From assembly GCA_017446685.1 (NCBI GenBank), contig JAFSQI010000104.1, positions 1 through 64,000 on the forward strand: a DNA stretch of 64,000 bases. Reading direction: 5' to 3'. How positions within the stretch are numbered: the stretch's first letter is position 1; the number at the start of each line of letters is the position of its first letter. The notes under the pieces were generated by a model. It searched no databases. It saw nothing but the letters and a program-made list of their open reading frames with translations, and was not told where the DNA came from. The position numbers and the translations under genes are program-made. Origin of the DNA: Butyrivibrio sp. Lineage in GTDB: Bacteria > Bacillota > Clostridia > Lachnospirales > Lachnospiraceae. Shown one piece after another: positions 1-7,201 of this stretch.

Positions 1-67
1 AGGCCGGGCTTCCTTTTTTGATGACTGCCAACATAAGGATAGCGTAACGTGCATCCGTGAAATATAT

Positions 68-115
68 AAAAGTCCTGTAATCCGCTTACAGAGCGGGCTA
101 CGGGACTTTTTCTTT
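68..115 (+). terminator. Strong intrinsic terminator of a gene left of the window
   Basis: A near-perfect hairpin runs from 68 to 110. AAAAGTCCTGTA pairs with TACGGGACTTTT (one G-U), and an inner TCCGCT pairs with AGCGGG around a TACAG loop. It is followed by a T-run at 107-115. This is a textbook rho-independent terminator read rightward. It probably ends a plus-strand transcript that begins outside the window and insulates the HD-GYP gene. Positions 1-20 also resemble the 3' arm plus T-tract of a second hairpin whose 5' arm lies off-window. Confidence 0.8.
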
Positions 116-148
116 CAAAACGCTGTCAAAAACAGGATATAAGCATCA

Positions 149-189
149 TGTCAAGCTCATTTGACAACTTTTTTACACGTATCTATAAT
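149..189 (+). promoter_or_regulatory. Consensus sigma-A promoter with overlapping inverted repeat
   Basis: TTGACA at 161-166 and TATAAT at 184-189 are separated by exactly 17 nt, a full match to the vegetative consensus. The -35 box is the right half of an inverted repeat TGTCAA-GCTCAT-TTGACA at 149-166, which could be an operator. The predicted start near 196 gives an mRNA leader of about 200 nt before the HD-GYP gene at 397. The consensus match is seen directly; regulation through the repeat is inference. Confidence 0.7.
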
Positions 190-396
190 TTTTTTAACAC
201 ATTTTTTAAAAGTATTCTCAGAACAATATTGTTTTGCTATATGATTGTTATGATATACATACTTGCATCTCACATATTATACTAGTGTAGCTGTTTTATA
301 TTAACTTGATTATATGCTTGCTATAATTTAAATCTACTGCGTTGTCATCAGTTGTCGATCTAGATTGTTACATCTTATAATTTATTTGGAGTATTA
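190..396 (+). other. Long AT-rich leader before the HD-GYP gene
   Basis: The gene-free stretch 1-396 holds the terminator (68-115), the consensus promoter (161-189) and this leader. The leader has a 12-bp palindrome AACAATATTGTT at 222-233 and a second possible promoter, an extended -10 TGCTATAAT at 319-327. It ends with GGAG at 388-391 before the ATG. I looked for a c-di-GMP riboswitch core because the gene is a c-di-GMP phosphodiesterase and did not find one. Confidence 0.45.
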
Positions 397-1479
397 ATGA
401 AAAAAATCATCACCAAAGAGCTGGTACCCGGAATGGTTCTTGCCGATGCGGTACTAACACCTAAATCTAATATTCTTTTTGAAAAAGGAACCATACTTAC
501 CCAAAAAGACATTGCAAAACTCACCTTTTATTCAATTGATGAAGTTTTAGTACATGACAATGAAATTGGGGAAATAATGACCATATCGAGTCTCCCCGAT
601 GGACAAATCACAGCTTCCGAAAGAATAAAACAAACAAAAGAATTTCAGATTTTTAAGGCTGATTTTGAAAAATGCGCAGAGAAATTCAAAAATGAAATTA
701 GCGACTTAGTTGCCGGAAATAAGGAATTTGATTACAAACGTCTTCTGGCACCTATATATGAGCTTCTCCAAAAAGGACAGACTAATTCTGCTGTCTTCGA
801 AATGTTAAATAATCTGCGTAACTACGATGACGCAACTTATACACATTGCATAAACGTAGCACTTGCCTCTAATATACTGGCGCAGTGGTTAAGATGGAGT
901 AAAGAAGAAATTGAAACAGCTACATTATCTGGTCTTTTTCATGATATTGGAAAGCTTGCAATTCCCGAGGACATCATAACCAAACCCGGAAAGCTTACAA
1001 GCAGTGAATACTCGATAGTAAAAACCCATCCTCAAAAGGGTTTTGACGTTCTTAAAAATGTAACAATAAGCATTCATGTAAAAAATGCTGCACTTATGCA
1101 TCATGAAAGATGCGATGGAACTGGTTATCCAGGTGGTTTAAAAGCTCCGCAGATAGACCGATATGCCAAGCTTGTCTCAATTACAGATGTTTATGATGCT
1201 ATGACAAGTGCTCGTTACTATCGTGCACCACTTTGTCCTTTTATAGCTATATCAATGTTTGAAGAGGATTTGCAGAAATATGATACAGAGATGATGCTCT
1301 GTTTCTTGGAGAACATCGTAAATACCTATATGCTCAACACTGTACTTTTAAATACCGGTGAAGTAGGTGAAATTGTATTCATAAACAGAAATTATCTCTC
1401 ACGACCAACGATTAAAATCAAAAATGACTATATTGACTTGTCAAAATGTCCCGGTGTATATATTCAGGAAATACTCTAA
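397..1479 (+). CDS. HD-GYP domain cyclic-di-GMP phosphodiesterase
   Basis: 360-residue soluble protein with no signal peptide. Residues 1-60 form the N-terminal beta-rich segment common in HD-GYP proteins (ELVPGMVLADAVL). The HD-GYP catalytic domain runs from about 130 to 320. Metal ligands are visible: H150, HDIGK at 182-186, H211, HHERCDGTGYP at 235-245 and D264. HD-GYP proteins hydrolyse c-di-GMP to pGpG or GMP and commonly tune motility versus matrix production. It starts at ATG 397 behind GGAG and is the only plus-strand gene in the left half. It ends convergently with murA at a shared terminator. Proximity to two polysaccharide loci suggests, but does not show, c-di-GMP control of exopolysaccharide. 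The catalytic core is intact, so activity is likely. Confidence 0.92.
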   Translation: MKKIITKELVPGMVLADAVLTPKSNILFEKGTILTQKDIAKLTFYSIDEVLVHDNEIGEIMTISSLPDGQITASERIKQTKEFQIFKADFEKCAEKFKNEISDLVAGNKEFDYKRLLAPIYELLQKGQTNSAVFEMLNNLRNYDDATYTHCINVALASNILAQWLRWSKEEIETATLSGLFHDIGKLAIPEDIITKPGKLTSSEYSIVKTHPQKGFDVLKNVTISIHVKNAALMHHERCDGTGYPGGLKAPQIDRYAKLVSITDVYDAMTSARYYRAPLCPFIAISMFEEDLQKYDTEMMLCFLENIVNTYMLNTVLLNTGEVGEIVFINRNYLSRPTIKIKNDYIDLSKCPGVYIQEIL

Positions 1480-1512
1480 TTAACTAAAAATATAACAGAA
1501 GCATTTTTCAAT

Positions 1513-1559
1513 AAAAAAGAAGCTGCAAAAATGAAAATTCATTTTTACAGCTTCTTTTT
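1513..1559. terminator. Bidirectional terminator between HD-GYP gene and murA
   Basis: AAAAAGAAGCTGCAAAAATG pairs with CATTTTTACAGCTTCTTTTT, with a single C-A mismatch. The hairpin is flanked by A-runs and T-runs, so it works in both directions. It overlaps the last bases of murA, whose TAA is at 1560-1558. Two convergent genes share it. Confidence 0.85.
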
Positions 1560-2850
1560 ATGCATTCTTCAATTTAAATTTCTGTATGTCACGATCAGAA
1601 TCAACTTTTTCAATATGGGCACCGAGCTCTCTAAGCTTGACATCCAAATCTTCATAACCTCTTTCGATATACTTAATATCTTCGATTGTGGAATATCCTT
1701 CAGCAGTAAGAGCTGCAATCACCAAAGCAGCACCCGCTCGAAGATCAGGAGCAGAAACAACAGCACCTGTATATTTATCAACGCCTTCTATAATTGCAGT
1801 GCTACCTTCAACCTTGATAGATGCACCCATTCTAGTCAATTCATCAACATATTTAAATCTGTTTTCAAAAATACTCTCTGTTACAATACTAATTCCACTT
1901 GCAAGTCCTAGTGCAACTGTAATCTGAGGTTGCATATCTGTAGGATATCCAGGATAAGGAAGAGTCTTCACATGAGTATTCTGAAGACGCCTTGTTGCAA
2001 CCACTCTTACTGCATCGTCAGATTCCTGAATCTGACACCCCATTTCTATAAGCTTTGCACTTATAGACTCAAGATGCTTTGGGATAACATTTTTAACTGT
2101 TATATCGCCTTTTGTTGCTGCTGCTGCAAGCATAAATGTCCCGGCTTCAATCTGATCCGGAATTATTGTATATTCTGTTCCATGAAATTTCTCAACGCCC
2201 TTGATTCTGATAACATCAGTTCCCGCACCTTTTATGTTGGCGCCCATACTGTTAAGGAAGTTGGCAAAATCAACTACATGAGGCTCTTTTGCAGCATTCT
2301 CAATTATAGTCTTGCCTTCAGCCATAGCAGCAGCCATCATAATGTTAATAGTAGCTCCTACGCTTACCACATCAAGATAAATATGACTTCCTACAAGCTT
2401 ATCTGCACGGGCATCAATAATACCATGTTCAATATTTACAGAAGCTCCCAGCGCTGTAAAGCCCTTGATATGCTGGTCTATAGGTCTTAATCCTATATTA
2501 CAGCCTCCTGGAAGAACAACTCCTGCCTTTTTGTATTTTCCAAGCAGAGCTCCCAAAAGATAGTAAGAAGCTCTGATTTTCTTTATATAATCATTCTCAA
2601 TAGTATAATCATGTATTTGAGATGCATTTATTTTTACAGAATGTCTGCCTGTACGATCTACAAACGCACCTGTACTTGATATCGCCTGAAGCATTGCATT
2701 TGTATCTGCCTCATCAGGCATATTATCAATATAGACAGTCTCATCAGACATTATAGCAGCAGCTAAAATGGCGAGTGCGGCATTTTTGGCACCACCTATT
2801 TCAACTTCTCCTACAAGAGGAACGCCACCTTTTATTACATATTTTTCCAT
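1558..2850 (-). CDS. murA: UDP-N-acetylglucosamine 1-carboxyvinyltransferase
   Basis: 430-residue MurA/MurZ of normal length. It transfers enolpyruvate from PEP to UDP-GlcNAc, the first committed step of peptidoglycan synthesis, in the cytoplasm. The N-terminal GGAKNAAL motif (about 19-26) and the catalytic loop GGCNIGLRPID with the PEP-reactive Cys117 are present; a Cys here predicts fosfomycin sensitivity. I chose ATG 2850 because AGAGAGG sits just upstream and homology starts at MEKYVIKGG; an upstream in-frame extension to 2892 has no ribosome site. A good promoter lies at 2909-2937, so it need not depend on the endopeptidase gene upstream. Low-GC bacteria often have two MurA paralogues; which one this is cannot be told here. 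Confidence 0.95.
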   Translation of the reverse strand: MEKYVIKGGVPLVGEVEIGGAKNAALAILAAAIMSDETVYIDNMPDEADTNAMLQAISSTGAFVDRTGRHSVKINASQIHDYTIENDYIKKIRASYYLLGALLGKYKKAGVVLPGGCNIGLRPIDQHIKGFTALGASVNIEHGIIDARADKLVGSHIYLDVVSVGATINIMMAAAMAEGKTIIENAAKEPHVVDFANFLNSMGANIKGAGTDVIRIKGVEKFHGTEYTIIPDQIEAGTFMLAAAATKGDITVKNVIPKHLESISAKLIEMGCQIQESDDAVRVVATRRLQNTHVKTLPYPGYPTDMQPQITVALGLASGISIVTESIFENRFKYVDELTRMGASIKVEGSTAIIEGVDKYTGAVVSAPDLRAGAALVIAALTAEGYSTIEDIKYIERGYEDLDVKLRELGAHIEKVDSDRDIQKFKLKNA

Positions 2851-2852
2851 GA

Positions 2853-2868
2853 GCAACCTCTCTGTTGC
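2853..2868 (-). promoter_or_regulatory. Ribosome-binding site held in a small hairpin loop (murA)
   Basis: On the minus strand GCAAC-AGAGAG-GTTGC forms a 5-bp stem whose loop and first 3' base carry the Shine-Dalgarno sequence AGAGAGG. The start codon follows three bases after the stem. Such a stem could present or mask the ribosome site. The pairing is seen; an effect on translation is inference. Confidence 0.4.
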
Positions 2869-2908
2869 ATTTAAATAAGTTTCTTTTTTCACAATTGAAC
2901 AAATATAA

Positions 2909-2937
2909 AATATATCACAAAGTGAAGCATTTGTAAA
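2909..2937 (-). promoter_or_regulatory. Promoter of murA
   Basis: Minus strand: TTTACA at 2937-2932, a 17-nt spacer, then TATATT at 2914-2909 preceded by TGA (extended -10). It lies between the endopeptidase stop (2946) and the murA start, with a predicted leader of about 50 nt. Confidence 0.65.
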
Positions 2938-2945
2938 ACGCTTAC

Positions 2946-4535
2946 TCAGTTCAAGTAATTTAGCGGATTCACCTGTGTACCGTTTATCAAAATCTCAAAG
3001 TGTAAATGAGGGCCGGATGATACACCGGTGTTTCCGGACAAAGCAATCTTTTGTCCTTGTGAAACAGACTGGCCGACTGAAACAAGTACTTTTGACAAAT
3101 GGCCGTACCTTGTTTCTCTTCCGTCGGAGTGTTTGATATAAATACAATATCCGTATCCGCTTCCCCATCCTGCTCTAGTTACAACACCTGATGAAGATGC
3201 CACTACAGCAGTACCGACAGGGGTAGCCCAGTCAACTCCTTTATGATAGGTACTGGCTCCTTTGATTCCTGTATTTCTTTTTCCAAATCCGGAAGATAAT
3301 CTGCCACCGGAAATAGGTTTAATATATGTTGGAGGTACTATTGTTCCTCTTTCAACCACTTTTGCAACCGCAGGATATGTTATTTCCTCTTTTTCTATCT
3401 CGCGCGAAACCTCACCATCATCAAGATATGTTATAAGTGCAACTACATTTCTGTGTCCTGCAGAAGGCTCCTGTATTACTTTAGTTTGAGTTGTATACCA
3501 GCTGTCATTATCAACATACTGAACTTCTGCTTCATAATCTTCTTCATAGTATTCCTGAACTGTATATTCGACTGATAATTCAGGTTCAGGAACAGTTACT
3601 ATAAGCTCATCTTCTGTTCTGATTCTTGTATATTCATCCTCAAGAGATTCATTCATAGCAATCAGGTCTGCAACCGTAAGATTATATGCAAGAGCAATTG
3701 AACTAAGTGTATCTCCTGACTTTACCTCATAAATCTGATTTGTTTCTTTATCCTTGGTAACTTCATCTATAGCTACAGATAAATCTGTTAGTTCTTCCTC
3801 AGGCAAATAACATTCAACGATTTCAACCTTATCTGCAAAATCCATGCTTACAAGCCCCAGATCATAGTCAGAAAAATCCTTGTCATAAGCAAGCGGTGTT
3901 GCCGCATTTACAATATCTGAAATTTCAGCTTCAAATCCAGCCTCCGGCATGCTTGTCTGAGCAATTTGTTCCTCTCTTTGCACTTCTTCTTTGCTCAAAA
4001 CCTGTGTTGTAAGTACGTTAACTTCCCTTGTAGAATCCAGAACAAGATTAACATTGTATGTATCCTCTGTATCATACTTGGAAAGAGCTGTATCAAGAAG
4101 ATTCATAACTTCATTTATACCGGCAAGATTCACTGAAAACTCATTAATCTTTATAGAATACGCTCTGCTAAGTGTGCTCTTTTTACTATTCAAAAGAATC
4201 TCTTCCATTCGCTCAGAAACTGTTTGTGCAGAATCCACAGAAGACCATAGTACATTGCTTCCTTCAACAGCAATATTGGCTGTCGCAAGTGTAAGTTCTT
4301 CATCATTTGCAGAAATCGCTCTTCTTGCCATTCTTAGAGCTTTATACGCATCATCTTTAGACTCAACTGTTCCAACTTCTACATCGTTTAAAATCACTTT
4401 AAAAATGTTATTTCCACCTTTTTGATATTTCACCATACTAGGCATAAATAAAATCCAAACAGCAATAACTATTAACGTAGAATGTAAAAACCATATTTTT
4501 ATCTTATTTCTAAAAATTGTATCCCCAAAATTCAT
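2946..4535 (-). CDS. Membrane-anchored LysM-G5-M23 peptidoglycan endopeptidase
   Basis: 529 residues. One N-terminal membrane segment (about 13-31) is followed by an extracytoplasmic region of about 230 residues without a named domain. Then come a LysM module (from about 267, YEVKSGDTLSSIA), a G5-like domain (about 320-395) and a C-terminal M23 (LytM) peptidase. M23 metal ligands are present: HKGVDW (H and D near 431-435) and HLHFEI near 509-514. The protein should bind peptidoglycan through LysM and cut peptide cross-links, acting in wall growth or separation. The family is typical of clostridial SpoIIQ-like or DipM-like hydrolases. It lies 32 bp after a coiled-coil membrane protein and upstream of murA, so the three may act in wall synthesis. 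Its ribosome site is weak. Confidence 0.9.
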   Translation of the reverse strand: MNFGDTIFRNKIKIWFLHSTLIVIAVWILFMPSMVKYQKGGNNIFKVILNDVEVGTVESKDDAYKALRMARRAISANDEELTLATANIAVEGSNVLWSSVDSAQTVSERMEEILLNSKKSTLSRAYSIKINEFSVNLAGINEVMNLLDTALSKYDTEDTYNVNLVLDSTREVNVLTTQVLSKEEVQREEQIAQTSMPEAGFEAEISDIVNAATPLAYDKDFSDYDLGLVSMDFADKVEIVECYLPEEELTDLSVAIDEVTKDKETNQIYEVKSGDTLSSIALAYNLTVADLIAMNESLEDEYTRIRTEDELIVTVPEPELSVEYTVQEYYEEDYEAEVQYVDNDSWYTTQTKVIQEPSAGHRNVVALITYLDDGEVSREIEKEEITYPAVAKVVERGTIVPPTYIKPISGGRLSSGFGKRNTGIKGASTYHKGVDWATPVGTAVVASSSGVVTRAGWGSGYGYCIYIKHSDGRETRYGHLSKVLVSVGQSVSQGQKIALSGNTGVSSGPHLHFEILINGTQVNPLNYLN

Positions 4536-4567
4536 ATATAACTATCTTTCTGTAACAATATTATTTA

Positions 4568-5128
4568 TTAAAAAATCGCAAGATAATGCAGGATATTAAT
4601 CGCAAGATCTGCTATCACCAAAATCATGGTTATAATTGTAAGAGGCAATAACGCACCGTTCTTTGTTTCCACAGTAACCTGAAGTGTCTCAAACCTATTA
4701 TTGATATTTTTAAATTCTTCTTTAGCAAAGTCATGATTTTTTTCAACAATTGCTTGAACATTTCTGTATATTTGAACTCCAACATCATGAATCTTAACGT
4801 CATTTTCTTCAAGTTTTTCCTTGTAGTCGAGAGTATTCTGCCTCATTTCCTCAAGCTGAGCTTTATACTCTTTTACATCTTTTCTCATCTCATCCAGATA
4901 AGAACGATATTCTTGTGCATTTTGACGAAGTTCATCCATCTGCGCCCTGTACTGTTCAGCTTCCTGCCTTATTCTTTCTATTTCAGCGGCCTCTGCCTGT
5001 GAATTAGCCTTAATAATATCCTGCGCTGTAATTTTCTCCGCAAGCCTGTTCATGAAGTTATCCAATTTAGTTCCTCCCAACGTATTTTGCCTTTCCCGGA
5101 CATCATAGTCTCCCCAATTGCCCGACAT
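4568..5128 (-). CDS. Tail-anchored coiled-coil protein with 14-residue repeats
   Basis: 186 residues, family not recognised. After a polar N-terminus, residues of about 50-110 form a continuous coiled coil built from a 14-residue repeat, three full copies plus a partial one. Each starts with tyrosine (YRAQMDELRQN, YRSYLDEMRKD, YKAQLEEMRQN, YKEKLEEN), equal to two heptads. A single C-terminal membrane segment (about 160-180) would leave the coil in the cytoplasm, like a tail-anchored scaffold. I chose ATG 5128 because the alternative ATG at 5140 is only about 7 nt beyond the predicted transcription start; the -10 box is at 5148-5153. The M23 endopeptidase gene follows 32 bp downstream, so a role organising wall hydrolysis is possible but unproven. 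Confidence 0.75.
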   Translation of the reverse strand: MSGNWGDYDVRERQNTLGGTKLDNFMNRLAEKITAQDIIKANSQAEAAEIERIRQEAEQYRAQMDELRQNAQEYRSYLDEMRKDVKEYKAQLEEMRQNTLDYKEKLEENDVKIHDVGVQIYRNVQAIVEKNHDFAKEEFKNINNRFETLQVTVETKNGALLPLTIITMILVIADLAINILHYLAIF

Positions 5129-5147
5129 CGCATTTCTCAACTATTGT

Positions 5148-5176
5148 ATAATACATTTATTATGCATTTTTAACAA
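5148..5176 (-). promoter_or_regulatory. Promoter of the coiled-coil/endopeptidase operon
   Basis: Minus strand TTGTTA (5176-5171), a 17-nt spacer and TATTAT (5153-5148). The match to sigma-A sites is good. It is placed directly before the coiled-coil gene and supports the internal ATG at 5128 as the real start. Confidence 0.6.
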
Positions 5177-5240
5177 GTTTAAACAATATAAAAAAACTTT
5201 ATTGTTTGTTTTTACCATTCGTTCATGTCTTGTTCATAAT

Positions 5241-5321
5241 TTATTCATAATTGTCTTGTATATTATTTACATAGCCGATGAACAAAACGGCAACTAAAAT
5301 ACGAAAGATAGATTTTTTCAT
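5241..5321 (-). CDS. Possible 26-residue small membrane peptide
   Basis: Reading leftward from ATG 5321 gives MKKSIFRILVAVLFIGYV followed by a polar tail of eight residues and TAA. The layout of positive N-terminus, one hydrophobic stretch and acidic tail is that of small membrane peptides or leader peptides. No ribosome site lies directly upstream, but GAGGAG lies before the 28-nt hairpin at 5326-5353. If that hairpin folds, GAGGAG is brought within about five bases of the ATG. The peptide is seen only as an open frame, so it may be chance. It lies in the 268-bp gap between relQ and the coiled-coil gene. Confidence 0.3.
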   Translation of the reverse strand: MKKSIFRILVAVLFIGYVNNIQDNYE

Positions 5322-5325
5322 AATA

Positions 5326-5353
5326 GGGTAGGTGCGGGAAACCGTATCTACCC
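5326..5353. repeat. 12-bp stem with GAAA tetraloop
   Basis: Plus strand GGGTAGGTGCGG-GAAA-CCGTATCTACCC. All 12 positions pair if two G-U pairs are allowed, and the loop is a GNRA tetraloop. On the minus strand the same two positions become A-C mismatches, so the structure is best as a plus-strand RNA or as a DNA element. No T-tract follows, so it is not an ordinary terminator. Confidence 0.6.
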
Positions 5354-5364
5354 ACTCCTCATTA

Positions 5365-5388
5365 ATATGGCATTCCACAATGCCATAT
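5365..5388. repeat. Perfect 10-bp inverted repeat
   Basis: ATATGGCATT-CCAC-AATGCCATAT, a perfect palindromic hairpin 11 bp from the preceding stem-loop and 20 bp from the relQ stop. It may stabilise the 3' end of the relQ transcript. It has no adjacent U-run. Confidence 0.6.
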
Positions 5389-5408
5389 ATTTACGAATAT
5401 TATACAAT

Positions 5409-6089
5409 TCACACAGTATAATTAATCATATTCTTACTTTTCGTATCTGACAAAGATTGTATCTCTTCATTAAGAGAAAGCATGCGTGCATCAAGATCCG
5501 CAACCATTCTCGCACACTCATGAAGCTCCGAATTTATATGAACAGGAGCTTTTCCTTCAAATTTATACTGTATTTTATGCTCCAAAGAAGCCCAAAAATC
5601 CATCGCAACAGTACGAATCTGTATTTCCACTTTTACATTTACTATGCGGTCAGAAAGATATACCGGCATAGATACGATCATGTGATAGCTTCTATAACCA
5701 CTGTCCTTTGGATTCATAATATAGTCTTTAACCAGAAGAACACGAATATCCTTCTGATTACTTATCATTTCAGCAATTTTATATATATCTGATGTAAATG
5801 AGCAGATAATACGTATTCCTGCTATATCATTTACGTACCGCACCATATTTTCTATAGTAGACTCATAGCCACTTCTCTTAAGTTTTTTTACTATACTTTC
5901 TGGAGCTTTAAGTCTGGCTTTTGTATGTTCTATCGGATTATATCTGTGTACTTCCTGAAATTCTTCATTAAGAATCTCTATCTTAGTGGTAATCTGTTTT
6001 AAGGCAGAATTGTACAACAGATTAACTTCTTCCCAAGTATTTATATCATCAGAAATCCTTACATTGATACCTGCAAGATCTAGTTCCAT
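5409..6089 (-). CDS. relQ: RelQ-type small alarmone synthetase
   Basis: 226 residues. A stand-alone (p)ppGpp synthetase domain with no hydrolase, TGS or ACT domain, matching RelQ/YjbM in length and layout. Motifs are the nucleotide-binding RLKAPESIVKKLK, the DIAGIRI segment, KDYIMNPKDSGYRSYH, and EIQIRTVAMDFWASLEHK with the catalytic Glu. RelQ enzymes form tetramers and make pppGpp/ppGpp from ATP and GTP/GDP during stress. It starts at ATG 6089 behind GAGGAGAG. It sits just downstream of the polysaccharide locus in the same direction, with a 101-bp gap. A link between cell-wall stress and alarmone is plausible only by context. Confidence 0.92.
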   Translation of the reverse strand: MELDLAGINVRISDDINTWEEVNLLYNSALKQITTKIEILNEEFQEVHRYNPIEHTKARLKAPESIVKKLKRSGYESTIENMVRYVNDIAGIRIICSFTSDIYKIAEMISNQKDIRVLLVKDYIMNPKDSGYRSYHMIVSMPVYLSDRIVNVKVEIQIRTVAMDFWASLEHKIQYKFEGKAPVHINSELHECARMVADLDARMLSLNEEIQSLSDTKSKNMINYTV

Positions 6090-6190
6090 TATCTCTCCTC
6101 ATATTAAACTATGTTTGACATTGGTTCTCATTTTAATTAGTAATGCTTTTATCCGTAGAAGTTATTTCAGCTAAAGCCAAGCAGTAATAC

Positions 6191-7120
6191 TCATTTCCAA
6201 TACTCTTTATTCATTGAACAAGCAATAATCACAAATCCAGGCAACTTCTTATAGTTTTTTCCAAGCTTATATCCAAGCCACCTAAATCCACACATTATAA
6301 TGTAATGAGGTACCAAATACATTTTTCCTATGTGTCTAAAATGTTGTATAGTCTGCAGCACCATCTTTTTTCCTTCCGATTCAGAGCTTATCGTTCCAAA
6401 AATCTCAGGGTGATCAGCCTGTGAAACTCCAAGGTCAAAATTACGATGAAACTGCTGCATACAAGTATAATTGTGTGAATGAATAACCGCAGCCTCAGGG
6501 ACATAACAAATTGCATAGCCTCTTTGGCACGCATTTCCGGCATAAACCATATCCTCATTGAATATAGTTTTGTGAGTAAAACCACCAATTGCATTATATA
6601 CATCTCTTCTGTACATAGCACAGACATTTGAGCAAAAATATGTCTTTATACCTAACTTTCCCACATCCGCCTGCGTTTTCTTCATAGGCTCATTTGGATA
6701 ATTAAATTTTCTGGAGTATCTCTCAGCCAGGTTGCAGTCACTTTTCGGATATTGCCTTGCATAAGCTGCTGCAACATCTCTATCAAGGGCTTTACTTAAA
6801 TTCGCAATAAGCTGTCTATCCTTTGGAAATGCATCCTGTGTTATCATAAGGAAAAATTCCGCATCAGACAGCGCTACTCCCTGATTTCTTGTCTCTCCAT
6901 GATCAAACTCTTTTTTAGAGACATGCTGTATAATTATATTATCATATTTTTCTAACGGATCTTCTTTACTTTCTTGAATAAGCTTAGTCCAGTACTTTTC
7001 CTCGGTATTCATAATAATTATGTGAGAAGGTGCCAATGACTGTCTTTCAAGATCATCAATCAATCTCAATACTGAAATATCCGGTTTGTATGTAGGTATT
7101 ATAACATCTACTGTATGCAT
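6191..7120 (-). CDS. GT2 rhamnosyltransferase-like enzyme (RfbF type)
   Basis: 309-residue family 2 glycosyltransferase. VDVIIPTYKPD opens the GT-A fold. The rhamnosyltransferase signature EFDHGETRNQG is at 71-81, the metal-site equivalent ITQDAF at 93-98, and the acceptor motif FNEDM near 185. The EFDHG-TRN motif is characteristic of RfbF/RhlC-like rhamnosyltransferases, which fits the dTDP-rhamnose genes at 23-26 kb. It probably adds a rhamnose to the growing cell-wall glycan on the cytoplasmic face. A ribosome site AGGAG lies before ATG 7120, and a terminator after the LCP gene (7133-7171) separates it from upstream genes, so it may be transcribed by read-through. It is the last glycan gene on this side. 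Confidence 0.85.
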   Translation of the reverse strand: MHTVDVIIPTYKPDISVLRLIDDLERQSLAPSHIIIMNTEEKYWTKLIQESKEDPLEKYDNIIIQHVSKKEFDHGETRNQGVALSDAEFFLMITQDAFPKDRQLIANLSKALDRDVAAAYARQYPKSDCNLAERYSRKFNYPNEPMKKTQADVGKLGIKTYFCSNVCAMYRRDVYNAIGGFTHKTIFNEDMVYAGNACQRGYAICYVPEAAVIHSHNYTCMQQFHRNFDLGVSQADHPEIFGTISSESEGKKMVLQTIQHFRHIGKMYLVPHYIIMCGFRWLGYKLGKNYKKLPGFVIIACSMNKEYWK

Positions 7121-7132
7121 TATTTCTCCTGT

Positions 7133-7171
7133 AAAAAATACGGAGCTCAGGCTCTAATCGAACCCGGCCCC
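7133..7171 (-). terminator. Terminator after the LCP gene
   Basis: Minus strand: GGGGC and GGGTTC pair with GAGCCT and GCTCC (with G-U pairs and a small internal loop) around GATTA, followed by GTATTTTTT. It ends the LCP transcript. The loop-like TTCGATT made me consider a tRNA T-arm, which is rejected. Confidence 0.6.
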
Positions 7172-7201
7172 GTTTATTCATTACCTGTTATAAACAAATA
7201 A

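Noticed and set aside
241..285. 14-codon frame in the HD-GYP leader
   Set aside because: Hydrophobic, but no ribosome site and no other support; likely chance in AT-rich DNA.
1531..2490. Plus-strand frames opposite murA
   Set aside because: They are Cys/Ser/Asn-rich mirrors of the murA coding strand with no ribosome site.
5281..5353. Possible c-di-GMP (GEMM) riboswitch
   Set aside because: GGCAAC and a later GGTAGGTGCGG recall parts of GEMM-I, but the conserved central core and the receptor pairing are absent.
7141..7171. tRNA T-arm-like sequence on the minus strand
   Set aside because: GGGTTCGATTA looks like a T-loop, but there is no acceptor stem, anticodon arm or CCA end. A terminator hairpin explains the pairing.
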